Assembly: GCA_011389655.1 (NCBI GenBank)
Contig: JAABTX010000028.1
Location: 1 to 34,755, forward strand
DNA length: 34,755 nucleotides
Direction: 5' to 3'
Source of the DNA: Thioalkalivibrio sp.
Lineage (GTDB): Bacteria > Pseudomonadota > Gammaproteobacteria > Ectothiorhodospirales > Ectothiorhodospiraceae
A program made the translations under genes and the position numbers. A model generated the notes under the pieces. That model searched no databases and was not told where the DNA came from. It saw only the letters and a program-made list of their open reading frames with translations. Below, in pieces: positions 1 through 8,463 of the stretch. How positions within the stretch are numbered: position 1 is the stretch's first letter; each line of letters begins with the position of its first letter.

Positions 1-981
1 GCTGAACATCCCGCTGATCCGCGCCTGCAGATCTCGTTCTGCGGGCTGCCGTTCAACACTCCGCTGGTGCTGCTGTCGGGGTGTGTCGGATTCGGGGAGG
101 AATATACGCGGGTTGCGGGATTTTCCAACCGCGACGCCGGCGCGATCTGCCTGAAGGGCACGACCGGCGACGCGCGCCTGGGGAACCCGCCGCACCGGGT
201 CTACGAGACGCCGGACGGCATGCTTAACGCGATCGGCCTGCAGAATCCGGGCGTGGGGCACGTGGTGGACGCGATCCTGCCGACCCTGGACTTCTCCGAG
301 ACGCGGTTCATCGCGAATGTCTCCGGCTCCACGATCGAGGAGTACATTGCGGTCACCCGCCGCTTCGACGACTCGCCGATCGATGCGATCGAGATCAACA
401 TCTCCTGCCCCAACGTGAAGGAGGGCGGCGTCGCCTTCGGCAACGACCCGGACATGTCGGCGCGGGTGGTGGAGGCCTGCCGGTCGGTGACCTCGAAGCC
501 GATCATCACCAAGCTGTCGCCGAACCAGACCGATATCGCCGAGAACGCGCGCCGGTGCATCGAGGCCGGCACCGACGGCTTTGCGGTGATCAACACCCTG
601 ATGGGGATGGCGGTGGACGTGGAGCGGCGCGAGGCGGTGATCGGCAACAACCAGGGCGGGCTCTCCGGCCCGGCGATCAAGCCGATCGCGCTGCTGAAGG
701 TGCACCAGGTGCACCAGGTCGCGGGTCCGCACGGGATCCCGATCATCGGGCAGGGCGGCGTGCTGAATGCGCGCGATGCGCTGGAGTTCCTGATTGCCGG
801 CGCCAGCGCGGTGGGTGTGGGCACGGGCCTGTTCTACGATCCGCTGTGCCTGCCCAAGATCCTGGACGGCATGAGCGGCTACCTCGACCGCCACGGGATC
901 GCCCGCATCAGCGACCTCACCGGCACCCTGCGCCTGCACGGCCACATCTCCACCTGCGATCTTCCGCCTGTCTCGGATTAG
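1..981 (+). CDS. pyrD: Dihydroorotate dehydrogenase, class 1 (5' end outside window)
   Basis: Oxidises dihydroorotate to orotate in pyrimidine synthesis, in the cytoplasm with FMN. The reading frame is open from base 1 and the first visible residues (RLQISFCGLPFNTPLVLLSG) match the usual N-terminal strand of class 1 enzymes, so only a few codons should be missing upstream of the window. The NISCPN motif carries the loop cysteine that class 1 enzymes use as catalytic base, KLSPN contributes to FMN/substrate binding, and the C-terminal GASAVGVGTGLFYDP matches the FMN phosphate-binding part of the barrel. Subclass (1A, 1B or a related dihydropyrimidine dehydrogenase-like form) cannot be fixed without the partner genes, none of which is visible. 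It converges on ntrC across an 80-bp spacer. Confidence 0.85.
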   Translation, partial: AEHPADPRLQISFCGLPFNTPLVLLSGCVGFGEEYTRVAGFSNRDAGAICLKGTTGDARLGNPPHRVYETPDGMLNAIGLQNPGVGHVVDAILPTLDFSETRFIANVSGSTIEEYIAVTRRFDDSPIDAIEINISCPNVKEGGVAFGNDPDMSARVVEACRSVTSKPIITKLSPNQTDIAENARRCIEAGTDGFAVINTLMGMAVDVERREAVIGNNQGGLSGPAIKPIALLKVHQVHQVAGPHGIPIIGQGGVLNARDALEFLIAGASAVGVGTGLFYDPLCLPKILDGMSGYLDRHGIARISDLTGTLRLHGHISTCDLPPVSD

Positions 982-996
982 CGCGAGCGTCCCGCA

Positions 997-1024
997 CCCC
1001 CTCCCCGCAAGCGGGGGGAGGGGG
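997..1024. terminator. GC hairpin between convergent pyrD and ntrC
   Basis: CCCCCTCCCCGC pairs across an AA loop with the GCGGGG..AGGGGG strand, leaving a 2-nt bulge. It lies between the stop codons of two convergent genes and could slow transcription from both sides, but no T-run follows, so intrinsic termination is not certain. The sequence resembles C/G-rich intergenic palindromes that are common in GC-rich proteobacteria. Confidence 0.45.
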
Positions 1025-1061
1025 CCTTCATCGCTCGGGGCGGCGCGGATCGCGACGATCG

Positions 1062-2513
1062 TCAGTGTACGTCCGGCTGGTTGGTGCCGGGCTGATCGAG
1101 GCCCAGTTCCTGGATCTTGCGGGTGAGGGTGTTGCGGCCCCACCCGAGCAGCGCGGCGGCCTGCTGCCGGTGGCCGTCGGTCATCCTCAGCGCCTCCAGG
1201 ATCAGGGTCCGCTCGAATTGCGGCTGCACCACGGACAGCAGATCGCGGGAGCCCCCGCGCCAATGAGCCCGCGCCCGCTCGGCGAGGTCGCTGGTCCAGT
1301 CGCGGCCCGGCCGGGCCGGACCCTCCTGCGCCGAGGCGGACTGCGCAGGCTGACTCCGCAGTTCCGGGGGCAGGTCCTCGAGATGCACCTCACGGCCCGA
1401 GGCCATCACGGTCAGCCACCGGCAGGTGTTCTCCAGCTGCCGCACATTGCCCGGCCAGCGCATCGTCTGGAGCTCGGCCATCACCTCCGGGCGCATCACC
1501 TTGGCATCGACGCCCAGGTCGCGCGCGGCCTCCTGCATGAAGTGACGGGTCAGCAGCGGGATGTCCTCCGGTCGGTCGCGCAGCGCCGGCACCTGGATGC
1601 GGATCACGTTCAGGCGGTGGAACAGGTCCTCGCGGAACAGCCCGGCCGCAACGCGGTCCTCGAGGTTCTGGTGCGTGGCGGCGATGATGCGCACGTCCAC
1701 GCGGATCGGCGTATGGCCGCCGACCCGGTAAAAGGTGCCGTCCGAGAGCACCCGCAGCAGGCGCGTCTGGAGGTCGAAGGGCATGTCGCCGATCTCGTCC
1801 AGGAAGAGGGTGCCGCCGTCGGCCTGCTCGAACCGGCCCTTGCGGCCCTGGCTGGCGCCGGTGAAGGCGCCCCGCTCGTGTCCGAAGAGCTCGCTCTCCA
1901 GCAGATCCTTCGGGATCGCGGCCGTGTTCAGTGCGATCAGCGGCTGGCTGGACCGCGGGCTGTGCTGGTGCAATGCGCGGGCGACCAGCTCCTTGCCGGT
2001 GCCGGACTCGCCGTTCACCAGCACGGTGATGTTGGAGCGCGAGAGCCGCCCGATCGCGCGGAACAGCTCCTGCATCGCCGGTGCCTCGCCGATCAGGGCC
2101 GTGGCCGCGGCGCGGTCGGCAACGCTGCCCGACGACAGGCTCTCCCGCCGGGCCTGGAGCGCGCGCTGCACGAGCCCGACCGCCTCCTCGAGATCGAAGG
2201 GTTTGGGGAGGTACTCGAAGGCACCGGTCTGGTAGGCGGAGACCGCGCTTTCGAGGTCCGAGAACGCGGTCATGATGATTACCGGCGGCGGATCCGGCTG
2301 TTCGCGCAGCCGGGCGAGGAAGTCCAGCCCGTTCAGGCCCGGCATGCGCACGTCCGCGAGTATCGTGTCGGGATTGTCGCCTGCCTCCAGCGCGCTCCAG
2401 GCCGAGTCGGCCGATTCGAAGCCGCGGACCTCCAGCCCGGCGCGGTCCAGGGCCCGCTCCAGGACCCAGCGAATCGAATCGTCGTCGTCGATGACCCATA
2501 TGTTGGCGTTCAT
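1062..2513 (-). CDS. ntrC: Nitrogen regulation response regulator NtrC (sigma54 activator)
   Basis: 483-aa sigma54-dependent transcription activator of the nitrogen-limitation response. The receiver domain (residues 1-120) has the acidic pocket near D10-D12 and the phosphorylatable D54 (ILADVRMPG). The AAA+ domain has Walker A GESGTGKE (168-175), the sigma54-contacting GAFTGA loop (215-220) and Walker B GGTLFLDE (233-240). A Fis-type helix-turn-helix ends the protein (DGHRQQAAALLGWGRNTL). The ATG at 2513 is chosen because receiver homology begins there and it overlaps the ntrB stop as ATGA, which implies translational coupling. All motifs needed for activation by phosphorylation are intact. 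It should act with NtrB, and two NtrC-type sites lie upstream of ntrB. Confidence 0.95.
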   Translation of the reverse strand: MNANIWVIDDDDSIRWVLERALDRAGLEVRGFESADSAWSALEAGDNPDTILADVRMPGLNGLDFLARLREQPDPPPVIIMTAFSDLESAVSAYQTGAFEYLPKPFDLEEAVGLVQRALQARRESLSSGSVADRAAATALIGEAPAMQELFRAIGRLSRSNITVLVNGESGTGKELVARALHQHSPRSSQPLIALNTAAIPKDLLESELFGHERGAFTGASQGRKGRFEQADGGTLFLDEIGDMPFDLQTRLLRVLSDGTFYRVGGHTPIRVDVRIIAATHQNLEDRVAAGLFREDLFHRLNVIRIQVPALRDRPEDIPLLTRHFMQEAARDLGVDAKVMRPEVMAELQTMRWPGNVRQLENTCRWLTVMASGREVHLEDLPPELRSQPAQSASAQEGPARPGRDWTSDLAERARAHWRGGSRDLLSVVQPQFERTLILEALRMTDGHRQQAAALLGWGRNTLTRKIQELGLDQPGTNQPDVH

Positions 2514-3592
2514 GGCGCGCCCTCCAGCGGCAGCAGCACGTCGAAATCGGTGCGGCCCGGGCGGGAGTGGCACTCGATCAGGCCGTGGTTGAGCTGCATC
2601 AGGCTCTGTGCGATCGGAAGACCGAGGCCGGTGCCCGATGCCCGGCCGGTCACCATGGGAAAGAAGATGCGCTCGCGGATCTCCTCCGGGATCCCCGGCC
2701 CGTTGTCGCGCACCCGCAGGAGGGCGACCAGGCGGTGACGCTGTCCGGAGATGGTGTACTGACGCAGGATCCGTGACATCAGCCAGATCTCGCCGTGGTC
2801 ACCGAGGGCCTGGATCGCGTTCTGCACCACGTTGAGCAGGGCCTGCACCAGCATGTCGCGATCGACCAGCAGGTCCGGGATGCTGGGGTCATAGTCGGCG
2901 TTGATCTTCAGGCCCAGCGGCAGCTGCACGCTGACCAGTCCGCGGACGTGCTCCATCACCTCGTGAGCGTTCACCCGCTCGCGCCGCGGCATGTTGCTGG
3001 GCCCGAGCATGCGATCCACCAGGCTGCGCAGCCGGTCGGCCTCGCGGATGATGATCCGTGTGTATTCGTGGAGCGAGGGATCGTCCAGTTCGCTCGCCAG
3101 CAGCTGCGCGGCACCCCGCAGGCCACCCAGCGGGTTCTTGATCTCGTGGGCCAGGCCGCGGGTCACCGCGCGGGTGATGGCCTGCTGCTGGCGCAGCTGA
3201 TCCTCGCGCGTGATGCGCTGGTGGCGATCGATGGCCGTGAGCTCCACCAGCAGCCGCCCGCCCGAATCCTCCTCCTGCAGCGGCGAGATCATCAGGTCGG
3301 CCAGGAATTCGGGTGCGCGCAGCGGCCGCAGCCTGCGTCCCCGCAGCGAGACGGGCTGCCCCTCGTCGAGCACCCGCTCGAGCTGGTTCGCGAGATTGCG
3401 GTCCAGGGGCAGCCAGTGTCCCAGCGACCCCCCGACCACCCGATCGCGGCTCAGACCGAGCAGCATCTCCGCGGCACTGTTGACCGCGAGCAGACGAAGC
3501 TGCCCGTCGGTCACCAGTACCGCGGTGGAGAGTTCATCCAGCCACTGGCAGGGGACCGGGCTCGTCGGGGCCGGCAGGGAATTGACGGTCAT
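2510..3592 (-). CDS. ntrB: Nitrogen regulation sensor kinase NtrB (GlnL)
   Basis: 360-aa cytoplasmic histidine kinase/phosphatase that phosphorylates NtrC when nitrogen is short and is controlled by PII in known systems. A PAS-like domain occupies about residues 15-125. The H-box is GLAHEIKNPLGG with H149, the N-box is NVVQNAIQAL, and the ATP lid has DNGPGIP and GTGLGLPIA. No membrane segment is seen, as expected for NtrB. The ATG at 3592 has no recognisable Shine-Dalgarno sequence. It overlaps the TGA of a weak upstream frame as ATGA, and a sigma54-like element (minus strand, 3620-3605) would place the transcript start within a few bases of the ATG. The gene is followed directly by ntrC. Confidence 0.93.
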   Translation of the reverse strand: MTVNSLPAPTSPVPCQWLDELSTAVLVTDGQLRLLAVNSAAEMLLGLSRDRVVGGSLGHWLPLDRNLANQLERVLDEGQPVSLRGRRLRPLRAPEFLADLMISPLQEEDSGGRLLVELTAIDRHQRITREDQLRQQQAITRAVTRGLAHEIKNPLGGLRGAAQLLASELDDPSLHEYTRIIIREADRLRSLVDRMLGPSNMPRRERVNAHEVMEHVRGLVSVQLPLGLKINADYDPSIPDLLVDRDMLVQALLNVVQNAIQALGDHGEIWLMSRILRQYTISGQRHRLVALLRVRDNGPGIPEEIRERIFFPMVTGRASGTGLGLPIAQSLMQLNHGLIECHSRPGRTDFDVLLPLEGAP

Positions 3593-3604
3593 CGACGGGC
3601 CGAA

Positions 3605-3620
3605 AGCAGGAATTGCGCCA
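3605..3620 (-). promoter_or_regulatory. Possible sigma54 (-24/-12) element before ntrB
   Basis: On the minus strand TGGCGCAATTCCTGCT matches the TGGCAC-N5-TTGCW pattern at GG(-24), GC(-12) and most flanking positions, with the exact 10-nt spacing between GG and GC. The predicted start would be only about 2 nt before the ntrB ATG, giving a nearly leaderless mRNA, which is unusual. Treat as a candidate only. Confidence 0.3.
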
Positions 3621-3867
3621 GCGTGCCGGCCGCTGGCGACTCGGCCCCATGGTACGGCCCCATTCGCACGTCATACTGGTTGATCGCCAACCGGATGATC
3701 GGGGATGCTCCGCCGTTGCAGAACGCCCTGCCGATTCCGCCACAACGCCGTGGGACGATCATTCGCGCGCGGCGCGCACTCCTCCAGGGGCCAGGGCGCG
3801 CAGGCGCGGGCGCCGCGCGCGAACAGGACTGCCAAACGGGCGTGAGGCTCATGTCGGGCAAAGCATA

Positions 3868-3912
3868 GCACCAAACTGGTGCGGATATTGCCCATGCGCA
3901 CCAAATTGGTGC
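3868..3912. promoter_or_regulatory. Pair of NtrC-type binding sites upstream of ntrBC
   Basis: Two near-perfect dyads, GCACCAAACTGGTGC (3868-3882) and GCACCAAATTGGTGC (3898-3912), match the known NtrC half-sites GCACCA/TGGTGC. Their centres are 30 bp apart, about three helical turns, as in classical paired NtrC enhancers. They lie 276-320 bp upstream of the ntrB ATG, so autoregulation of ntrBC is the natural inference. The rest of the 363-bp spacer between the DUF4124 gene and ntrB (3593-3955) holds no convincing gene: one weak minus-strand frame with a TTG or ATG start runs through it and ends at the ntrB ATG. Confidence 0.7.
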
Positions 3913-3955
3913 TCAGCATTGCGGAATCTGCGTCCGCATGCCCGGGATGGTCGTC

Positions 3956-4249
3956 TCAGTCGTCCGCCGCTTCTTCGCCAGGCCCGGTCTCCGCATCCGG
4001 TGCCATCGGCTGCCCCGGGACGGACTCGGCTTCGTCGGCCTGTGGGGCATCGCCCGCCGACGGGCGAATCTCGACCGGCTCCGCGCCACGCTCTGCGGGC
4101 GGGCTGTCCCCGAAGTGAACAGTGCCTTCCGCGTCCACCCAGCGATAGATCCCTGTGGCGTTGGCGGCAGCGAGCGTGGCCAGGGCCAGCAGCAGTATCG
4201 CCGTGGCTGCCGCGGAAGGTCGAATCTTTGAGCGTTTTCCGGTCACCAT
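3956..4249 (-). CDS. DUF4124-domain protein, membrane-anchored or secreted
   Basis: 97-aa protein of unknown function with an N-terminal hydrophobic segment (about residues 13-30, AAATAILLLALATLAAANA) that may be a signal peptide or anchor. The DUF4124 signature follows: GIYRWVDAEGTVHFGDSPP. Genes of this family often sit beside ntrB or other envelope genes in gammaproteobacteria, and their molecular role is unknown. The C-terminal 40 residues are acidic and low in complexity (DAETGPGEEAADD), probably disordered. The ATG at 4249 overlaps the TGA of the preceding DUF2782 gene by 7 nt, indicating coupled translation. The domain call is secure by motif; function is not. Confidence 0.8.
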   Translation of the reverse strand: MVTGKRSKIRPSAAATAILLLALATLAAANATGIYRWVDAEGTVHFGDSPPAERGAEPVEIRPSAGDAPQADEAESVPGQPMAPDAETGPGEEAADD

Positions 4250-4704
4250 TGGAACAGGATCCACTGTGGAGGAACGAAATCCGGCCCGAGCCCGCGCCGG
4301 CGGGTGTCCAGCATGCCATCGCCGGTGGTATCGACGAGATAGTAGGGGCGCCCCATCCGCGGCACCACCTCCACCAGAAACAGGCGTCCTGCCACCCGGT
4401 ATTCGCGGATGAGGCCATCCGGCCGCTCGATCAGCGTGATGTCGGCCTCCTCGAGCATCTGCAGCTGGCGCGCCCGCTCGTCCATTACCGGCGGCGGCGC
4501 ATCCTCGTCGATCTCGGGGGGTGGCGGCGCATCGGGCCAGTCCCGGGGCTGGGCGCCGGCTGCGGCCATCAGCGCGAACAGGGCAGTGCCCACGATCCAG
4601 CGCCGGCACTGGCAGCGGGCGCGCAGGGCCGGGGTCGGCCCCCGTGCAAACCGTTGCGTGGAGCCGGTGCTGCGGTGCCCGAGGGCAGTGGCCTCCGCGG
4701 TCAT
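4243..4704 (-). CDS. DUF2782-domain periplasmic protein
   Basis: 153-aa predicted exported protein. A basic N-terminus is followed by a hydrophobic stretch (IVGTALFALMAAAGA, about residues 37-51) that looks like a signal peptide. A proline-rich acidic linker follows (DAPPPPEIDEDAPPP), then the DUF2782 core: ITLIERPDGLIREYRVAGR, MGRPYYLVDTTGDGMLDTR and terminal PPQWILFQW. DUF2782 genes are commonly found next to polA in gammaproteobacteria, as here; no biochemical role is known. The ATG at 4704 has an AGGA about 9 nt upstream but gives an unusually long n-region, so a later start is possible. Its stop overlaps the DUF4124 start. Confidence 0.8.
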   Translation of the reverse strand: MTAEATALGHRSTGSTQRFARGPTPALRARCQCRRWIVGTALFALMAAAGAQPRDWPDAPPPPEIDEDAPPPVMDERARQLQMLEEADITLIERPDGLIREYRVAGRLFLVEVVPRMGRPYYLVDTTGDGMLDTRRRGLGPDFVPPQWILFQW

Positions 4705-4736
4705 GCCGGGCTGTCCTGTCTTGTCCGCATGCGGCG

Positions 4737-5486
4737 CTAGAGCTCCATCAGGCGTTGCTTTTCCTCGGCCGACGGTTCGAAGCTGCGCGTTTCGTAATAC
4801 TCGAAGATCGCGTCAACGGCCGCCTCCGGGGTGTCCACCAGCGAGTATAGCTGCAGATCCTTGCGCGAGATCGTGCGGCGCTCAACCAGCGTGTTCTCGA
4901 ACCAGTCCAGCAGGCCGCGCCAGTAGCTGCTGCCCACCAGCACGATCGGGATGCGCCGGGACTTTCCGGTCTGCACCAGCGTCAGGATCTCGGCGAGCTC
5001 GTCCAGGGTGCCAAAGCCGCCCGGCAGCACCACGTAGGCCGACGCGTATTTCACGAACATCACCTTGCGTGCGAAGAAGTGCCGGAAGCCGAGCCCGATG
5101 TCCTGGTAGTCGTTCGCAAGCTGCTCGTGGGGCAGCTGGATGTTCAGCCCGATGCTCGGCGACTTGCCCGAGAAGGCGCCCTTGTTAGCCGCCTCCATGA
5201 TGCCGGGCCCGCCGCCGCTGACCACCGCGAAGCCGGCATTCGACAGCTGCCGGGCCAGTTCCTCGGCGAGCTCGTAGTCGGGGTGGCCGGGCGGAATCCG
5301 TGCGGAGCCGAACACGCTGACCGACGGCTTGATGCGCGCCAGCCGCTCGAAGCCCTCGACGAACTCGGCCATGATCTGGAAGATCTTCCAGCTCTCGCGG
5401 GTCAGCTCGGAGTCGTCGATCGGTGCGAGCCCGGGGTGGTCACCCCGCTCGCGCCAGTCCTTTCGGGGGTCGTGGTCCTGGCTCAT
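4737..5486 (-). CDS. LOG-family protein (cytokinin-activating-type phosphoribohydrolase)
   Basis: 249-aa Rossmann-fold protein. LOG enzymes remove ribose 5-phosphate from nucleoside 5'-monophosphates; many bacterial members are mislabelled lysine decarboxylase. The two defining motifs are present: SGGGPGIMEAANKGA and PGGFGTLDELAEIL. The start at 5486 (MSQDHDPRKDW) is preferred because homology begins after it; the open frame continues upstream into sequence that does not look coding. It is transcribed away from polA across 250 bp with no clear promoter, and sits 32 bp upstream of the DUF2782 gene, so the three small minus-strand genes may form one unit. Its substrate in this bacterium is not shown by sequence. 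Confidence 0.88.
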   Translation of the reverse strand: MSQDHDPRKDWRERGDHPGLAPIDDSELTRESWKIFQIMAEFVEGFERLARIKPSVSVFGSARIPPGHPDYELAEELARQLSNAGFAVVSGGGPGIMEAANKGAFSGKSPSIGLNIQLPHEQLANDYQDIGLGFRHFFARKVMFVKYASAYVVLPGGFGTLDELAEILTLVQTGKSRRIPIVLVGSSYWRGLLDWFENTLVERRTISRKDLQLYSLVDTPEAAVDAIFEYYETRSFEPSAEEKQRLMEL

Positions 5487-5736
5487 CGCCGCAACCTGAG
5501 CACGCGCCCGGCGCGCTCGGCATCCCCCCGCTGTGGCCCGAAACACAGGGATCGCGGAGTGGGAGTGATCAGGGAGCGATGCGACCGTCCATCGCCTCTC
5601 CGGGTGTCTGGTGTTGCCATGCCCCTTAGCGTAACCCTGCCGGGCCATCGCGAACAGCCCCGCGGAGGCGGCACGGATTCGCGGCCCCTGCGGCCGCGCA
5701 GTACACTGGCCGGCCATCCCAACCGCAACTGCCCGC

Positions 5737-8448
5737 ATGAGCGATGAAGCCCCACTGGTGCTGGTGGATGGTTCGTCCTACCTGTATCGCGCCTTTCATG
5801 CGCTGCCGCCGCTGACGGCGGCCGACGGCCAGCCCACCGGTGCCCTCTACGGGGTCGTGAACATGCTGCGCAAGCTGCGCGCGGACTACGCGCCGCGGCG
5901 CATGGCCGTGGTCTTCGACGCCCCCGGCAGGACCTTTCGCGACGACCTGTACGAGGCCTACAAGGCCAACCGCCCGCCGATGCCGGAGGAGCTGTCCGTG
6001 CAGGTCGAGCCCCTGCACGAGCTGATCCGGGCCATGGGGCTGCCGCTGCTGTGCATCCCCGGCGTGGAGGCCGACGACGTGATCGCGACACTGGCCGAGC
6101 AGGCGCGGGAGCGGCGGGAGCCGGTGGTGATCTCCACCGGCGACAAGGACCTCGCGCAACTGGTCGACGACGGTGTGACACTGGTCAACACAATGACCGG
6201 CACCGTGCTCGATCCGGAAGGGGTCCGCCAGAAGTTCGGGGTGGGACCGGAGCAGATCGTGGATTACCTGAGCCTGGTCGGTGACAGCGTCGACAACGTG
6301 CCCGGCGTGGACAAGGTCGGTCCGAAGACCGCCGCGAAGTGGATCGGCCAGTACGGTAGCCTGGACGCGGTGCTGGCGAATGCCGAGGCGATCGGCGGCA
6401 GGGTCGGTGAGAATCTCCGCGCGGCAAGCGAGCAGCTGCCGCTGTCGCGCGAGCTGGTCACCGTGCGGCGTGACGTGGACCTCGGGATCGACGAGCACGA
6501 GCTGACCCTGGCCGAGCCCGATACCGAGCGCCTGCGCGAACTCCTCACCCGCTTCGGGTTCCGACGCTGGCTCGACGAACTCGAGCCCGCCGGCGCCGAG
6601 AATCAGGGCGTCGGGGGCGCGGTCGGCGGCGTGCCCGGCGCCGAATACCACGTCGTGCGCAGCGCGGAGGCCCTGGATGCGCTGCTGGAACGGCTGGAGG
6701 CGGCCGAACTGGTGGCCTTCGACACCGAGACCACCAGCCTCGAATACATGCAGGCCCGGCTGGTCGGCCTGTCCTTCGCCGTCGAGCCCGGGAACGGCTG
6801 GTACCTGCCGCTGGCCCACCGGGGCGAGGATGCGGAACCACAGCTGGACATGGAGCGGACCCTGGAGCGCCTGCGCCCCTGGCTGGAGTCCGCCCGGCAC
6901 GCGAAGCTGGGCCACCACCTCAAGTACGACCGCAACGTGCTTGCCAACCACGGCATCCGGCTCGAGGGCATCCGGGAGGACACGATGCTCGAGTCCTACG
7001 TGCTGGACGCCGGCGCCAACCGCCACGACCTGGACAGCCTCGCCGAGCGGCACCTGGGCCACCGGACCATCACCTACGAGGACGTGGCCGGCAAGGGCGC
7101 GAAACAGATCCCCTTCGCCGAGGTGCCGATCGAGCGCGCGACGGAATATGCCGCCGAGGATGCGGAGGTCTGCCTGCGGCTGCACGCGGCCCTGGCGCCG
7201 CGCCTGGCCCAGGCCGAAGGGCCGCGCTCGGTATACCGCGAGATCGAGATGCCCCTGGTGCCCGTGCTCTCGGACATGGAGCGCACCGGTGTCCGGGTCG
7301 ATACCGGGCTCTTGCGCGTGCAGAGCGCGGAGCTGCTCGAGCGCATGCAGGAGGTCGCGGAGCTGGCCTTCGCGGAGGCCAGCGGCGCGTTCAATCTGGG
7401 ATCGCCGAAACAGATCCAGGAGATCCTCTTCGACCGGCTCGGTCTTCCGGTGCTGCGGCGCACGCCCAAGGGCCAGCCCTCCACCGCCGAGGACGTGCTC
7501 GAGCAGATGGCGGCGGAGTTTCCGTTGCCCCGGCTGATCCTCGAGCACCGCGGCCTGAGCAAGCTGCGCAGCACCTACACCGAGCGGCTGCCCGAACGGG
7601 TCGATTCCGCCACCGGGCGCGTGCATACCTCCTATCACCAGGCGGTCGCGGCCACCGGCCGCCTGTCCTCCTCCGATCCGAACCTGCAGAACATCCCGGT
7701 GCGCACCGCGGAGGGCCGCCGCATCCGCCAGGCCTTCATTCCGGAGGACGGCATGCTGCTGCTGGCCGCGGACTACTCCCAGATCGAGCTGCGCATCATG
7801 GCCCACCTGTCCGGAGACCGTGGTCTGCGGGCGGCCTTCGAGGCCGGCGAGGACATCCACCGCGCGACCGCGGCCGAGGTCTTCGGCGCGGAGTCGCCGC
7901 AGGCGGTAACCCCGGAGCAGCGCCGCGCGGCGAAGGCGATCAACTTCGGGCTGATCTACGGGATGTCCGCGTTCGGCCTGGCGCGCAACCTGGGCATCGA
8001 CCAGGGCCATGCCCGGGAGTACATCGAACGCTATTTCTCGCGCTACCCGGGCGTGCACGAGTACATGGAGGCCGCCCGCCGGACCGCGCGCGAGCAGGGC
8101 TACGTGGAGACCCTGTTCGGGCGGCGGCTCTACCTGCCGGAGATCGGCAGCCGCAACGCGGCCCGCCGGGCCCAGGCCGAGCGCGTTGCGATCAACGCGC
8201 CGATGCAGGGCACCGCGGCGGACATCATCAAGCGCGCGATGCTGAAGGTGTCGGCGGGTCTCGAGCGTGACCGCCTGCCGGCGCGGATGATCATGCAGGT
8301 CCACGACGAACTGGTGCTCGAGGTGACCAGGGATGCGGTGGCCGAGGTGCGCTCCGCGGTGATCGCGGACATGGCCGGCGCCGCGAACCTCTCGGTGGAT
8401 CTGGTGGTCGATGTCGGTGTCGGGGAGAACTGGGATGCGGCGCACTGA
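5737..8448 (+). CDS. polA: DNA polymerase I
   Basis: 903-aa three-domain DNA polymerase for Okazaki fragment maturation and repair synthesis. The N-terminal 5'-nuclease domain (about 1-290) has the acidic metal motifs VFDAPGRTFRDDLY, GVEADDVIATLA and STGDKDLAQLV. The 3'-5' proofreading domain keeps its catalytic pair in FDTETTSLEYM, so proofreading should be active. The polymerase domain has motif A DYSQIELRIMAHLS (near residue 680), motif B KAINFGLIYGMSAFGLA and motif C QVHDELVLEV (near residue 855), all essentially identical to the E. coli enzyme. Length is close to the usual 900-930 aa. No clear Shine-Dalgarno precedes the ATG. Confidence 0.98.
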   Translation: MSDEAPLVLVDGSSYLYRAFHALPPLTAADGQPTGALYGVVNMLRKLRADYAPRRMAVVFDAPGRTFRDDLYEAYKANRPPMPEELSVQVEPLHELIRAMGLPLLCIPGVEADDVIATLAEQARERREPVVISTGDKDLAQLVDDGVTLVNTMTGTVLDPEGVRQKFGVGPEQIVDYLSLVGDSVDNVPGVDKVGPKTAAKWIGQYGSLDAVLANAEAIGGRVGENLRAASEQLPLSRELVTVRRDVDLGIDEHELTLAEPDTERLRELLTRFGFRRWLDELEPAGAENQGVGGAVGGVPGAEYHVVRSAEALDALLERLEAAELVAFDTETTSLEYMQARLVGLSFAVEPGNGWYLPLAHRGEDAEPQLDMERTLERLRPWLESARHAKLGHHLKYDRNVLANHGIRLEGIREDTMLESYVLDAGANRHDLDSLAERHLGHRTITYEDVAGKGAKQIPFAEVPIERATEYAAEDAEVCLRLHAALAPRLAQAEGPRSVYREIEMPLVPVLSDMERTGVRVDTGLLRVQSAELLERMQEVAELAFAEASGAFNLGSPKQIQEILFDRLGLPVLRRTPKGQPSTAEDVLEQMAAEFPLPRLILEHRGLSKLRSTYTERLPERVDSATGRVHTSYHQAVAATGRLSSSDPNLQNIPVRTAEGRRIRQAFIPEDGMLLLAADYSQIELRIMAHLSGDRGLRAAFEAGEDIHRATAAEVFGAESPQAVTPEQRRAAKAINFGLIYGMSAFGLARNLGIDQGHAREYIERYFSRYPGVHEYMEAARRTAREQGYVETLFGRRLYLPEIGSRNAARRAQAERVAINAPMQGTAADIIKRAMLKVSAGLERDRLPARMIMQVHDELVLEVTRDAVAEVRSAVIADMAGAANLSVDLVVDVGVGENWDAAH

Positions 8449-8463
8449 GATGAGCACGACGCA

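Noticed and set aside
3589-3861. 90-codon minus-strand frame ending in ATGA overlap with ntrB
   Set aside because: Starts with TTG (or ATG at 3852) without a ribosome binding site, product is Arg/Ala-rich without motif, and it covers the probable ntrB promoter region. The overlap is suggestive but not enough.
4737-5486. Lysine decarboxylase
   Set aside because: GGGPGIME and PGGFGTLDE motifs define LOG-family proteins; the decarboxylase label is a known annotation error and no PLP lysine motif is present.
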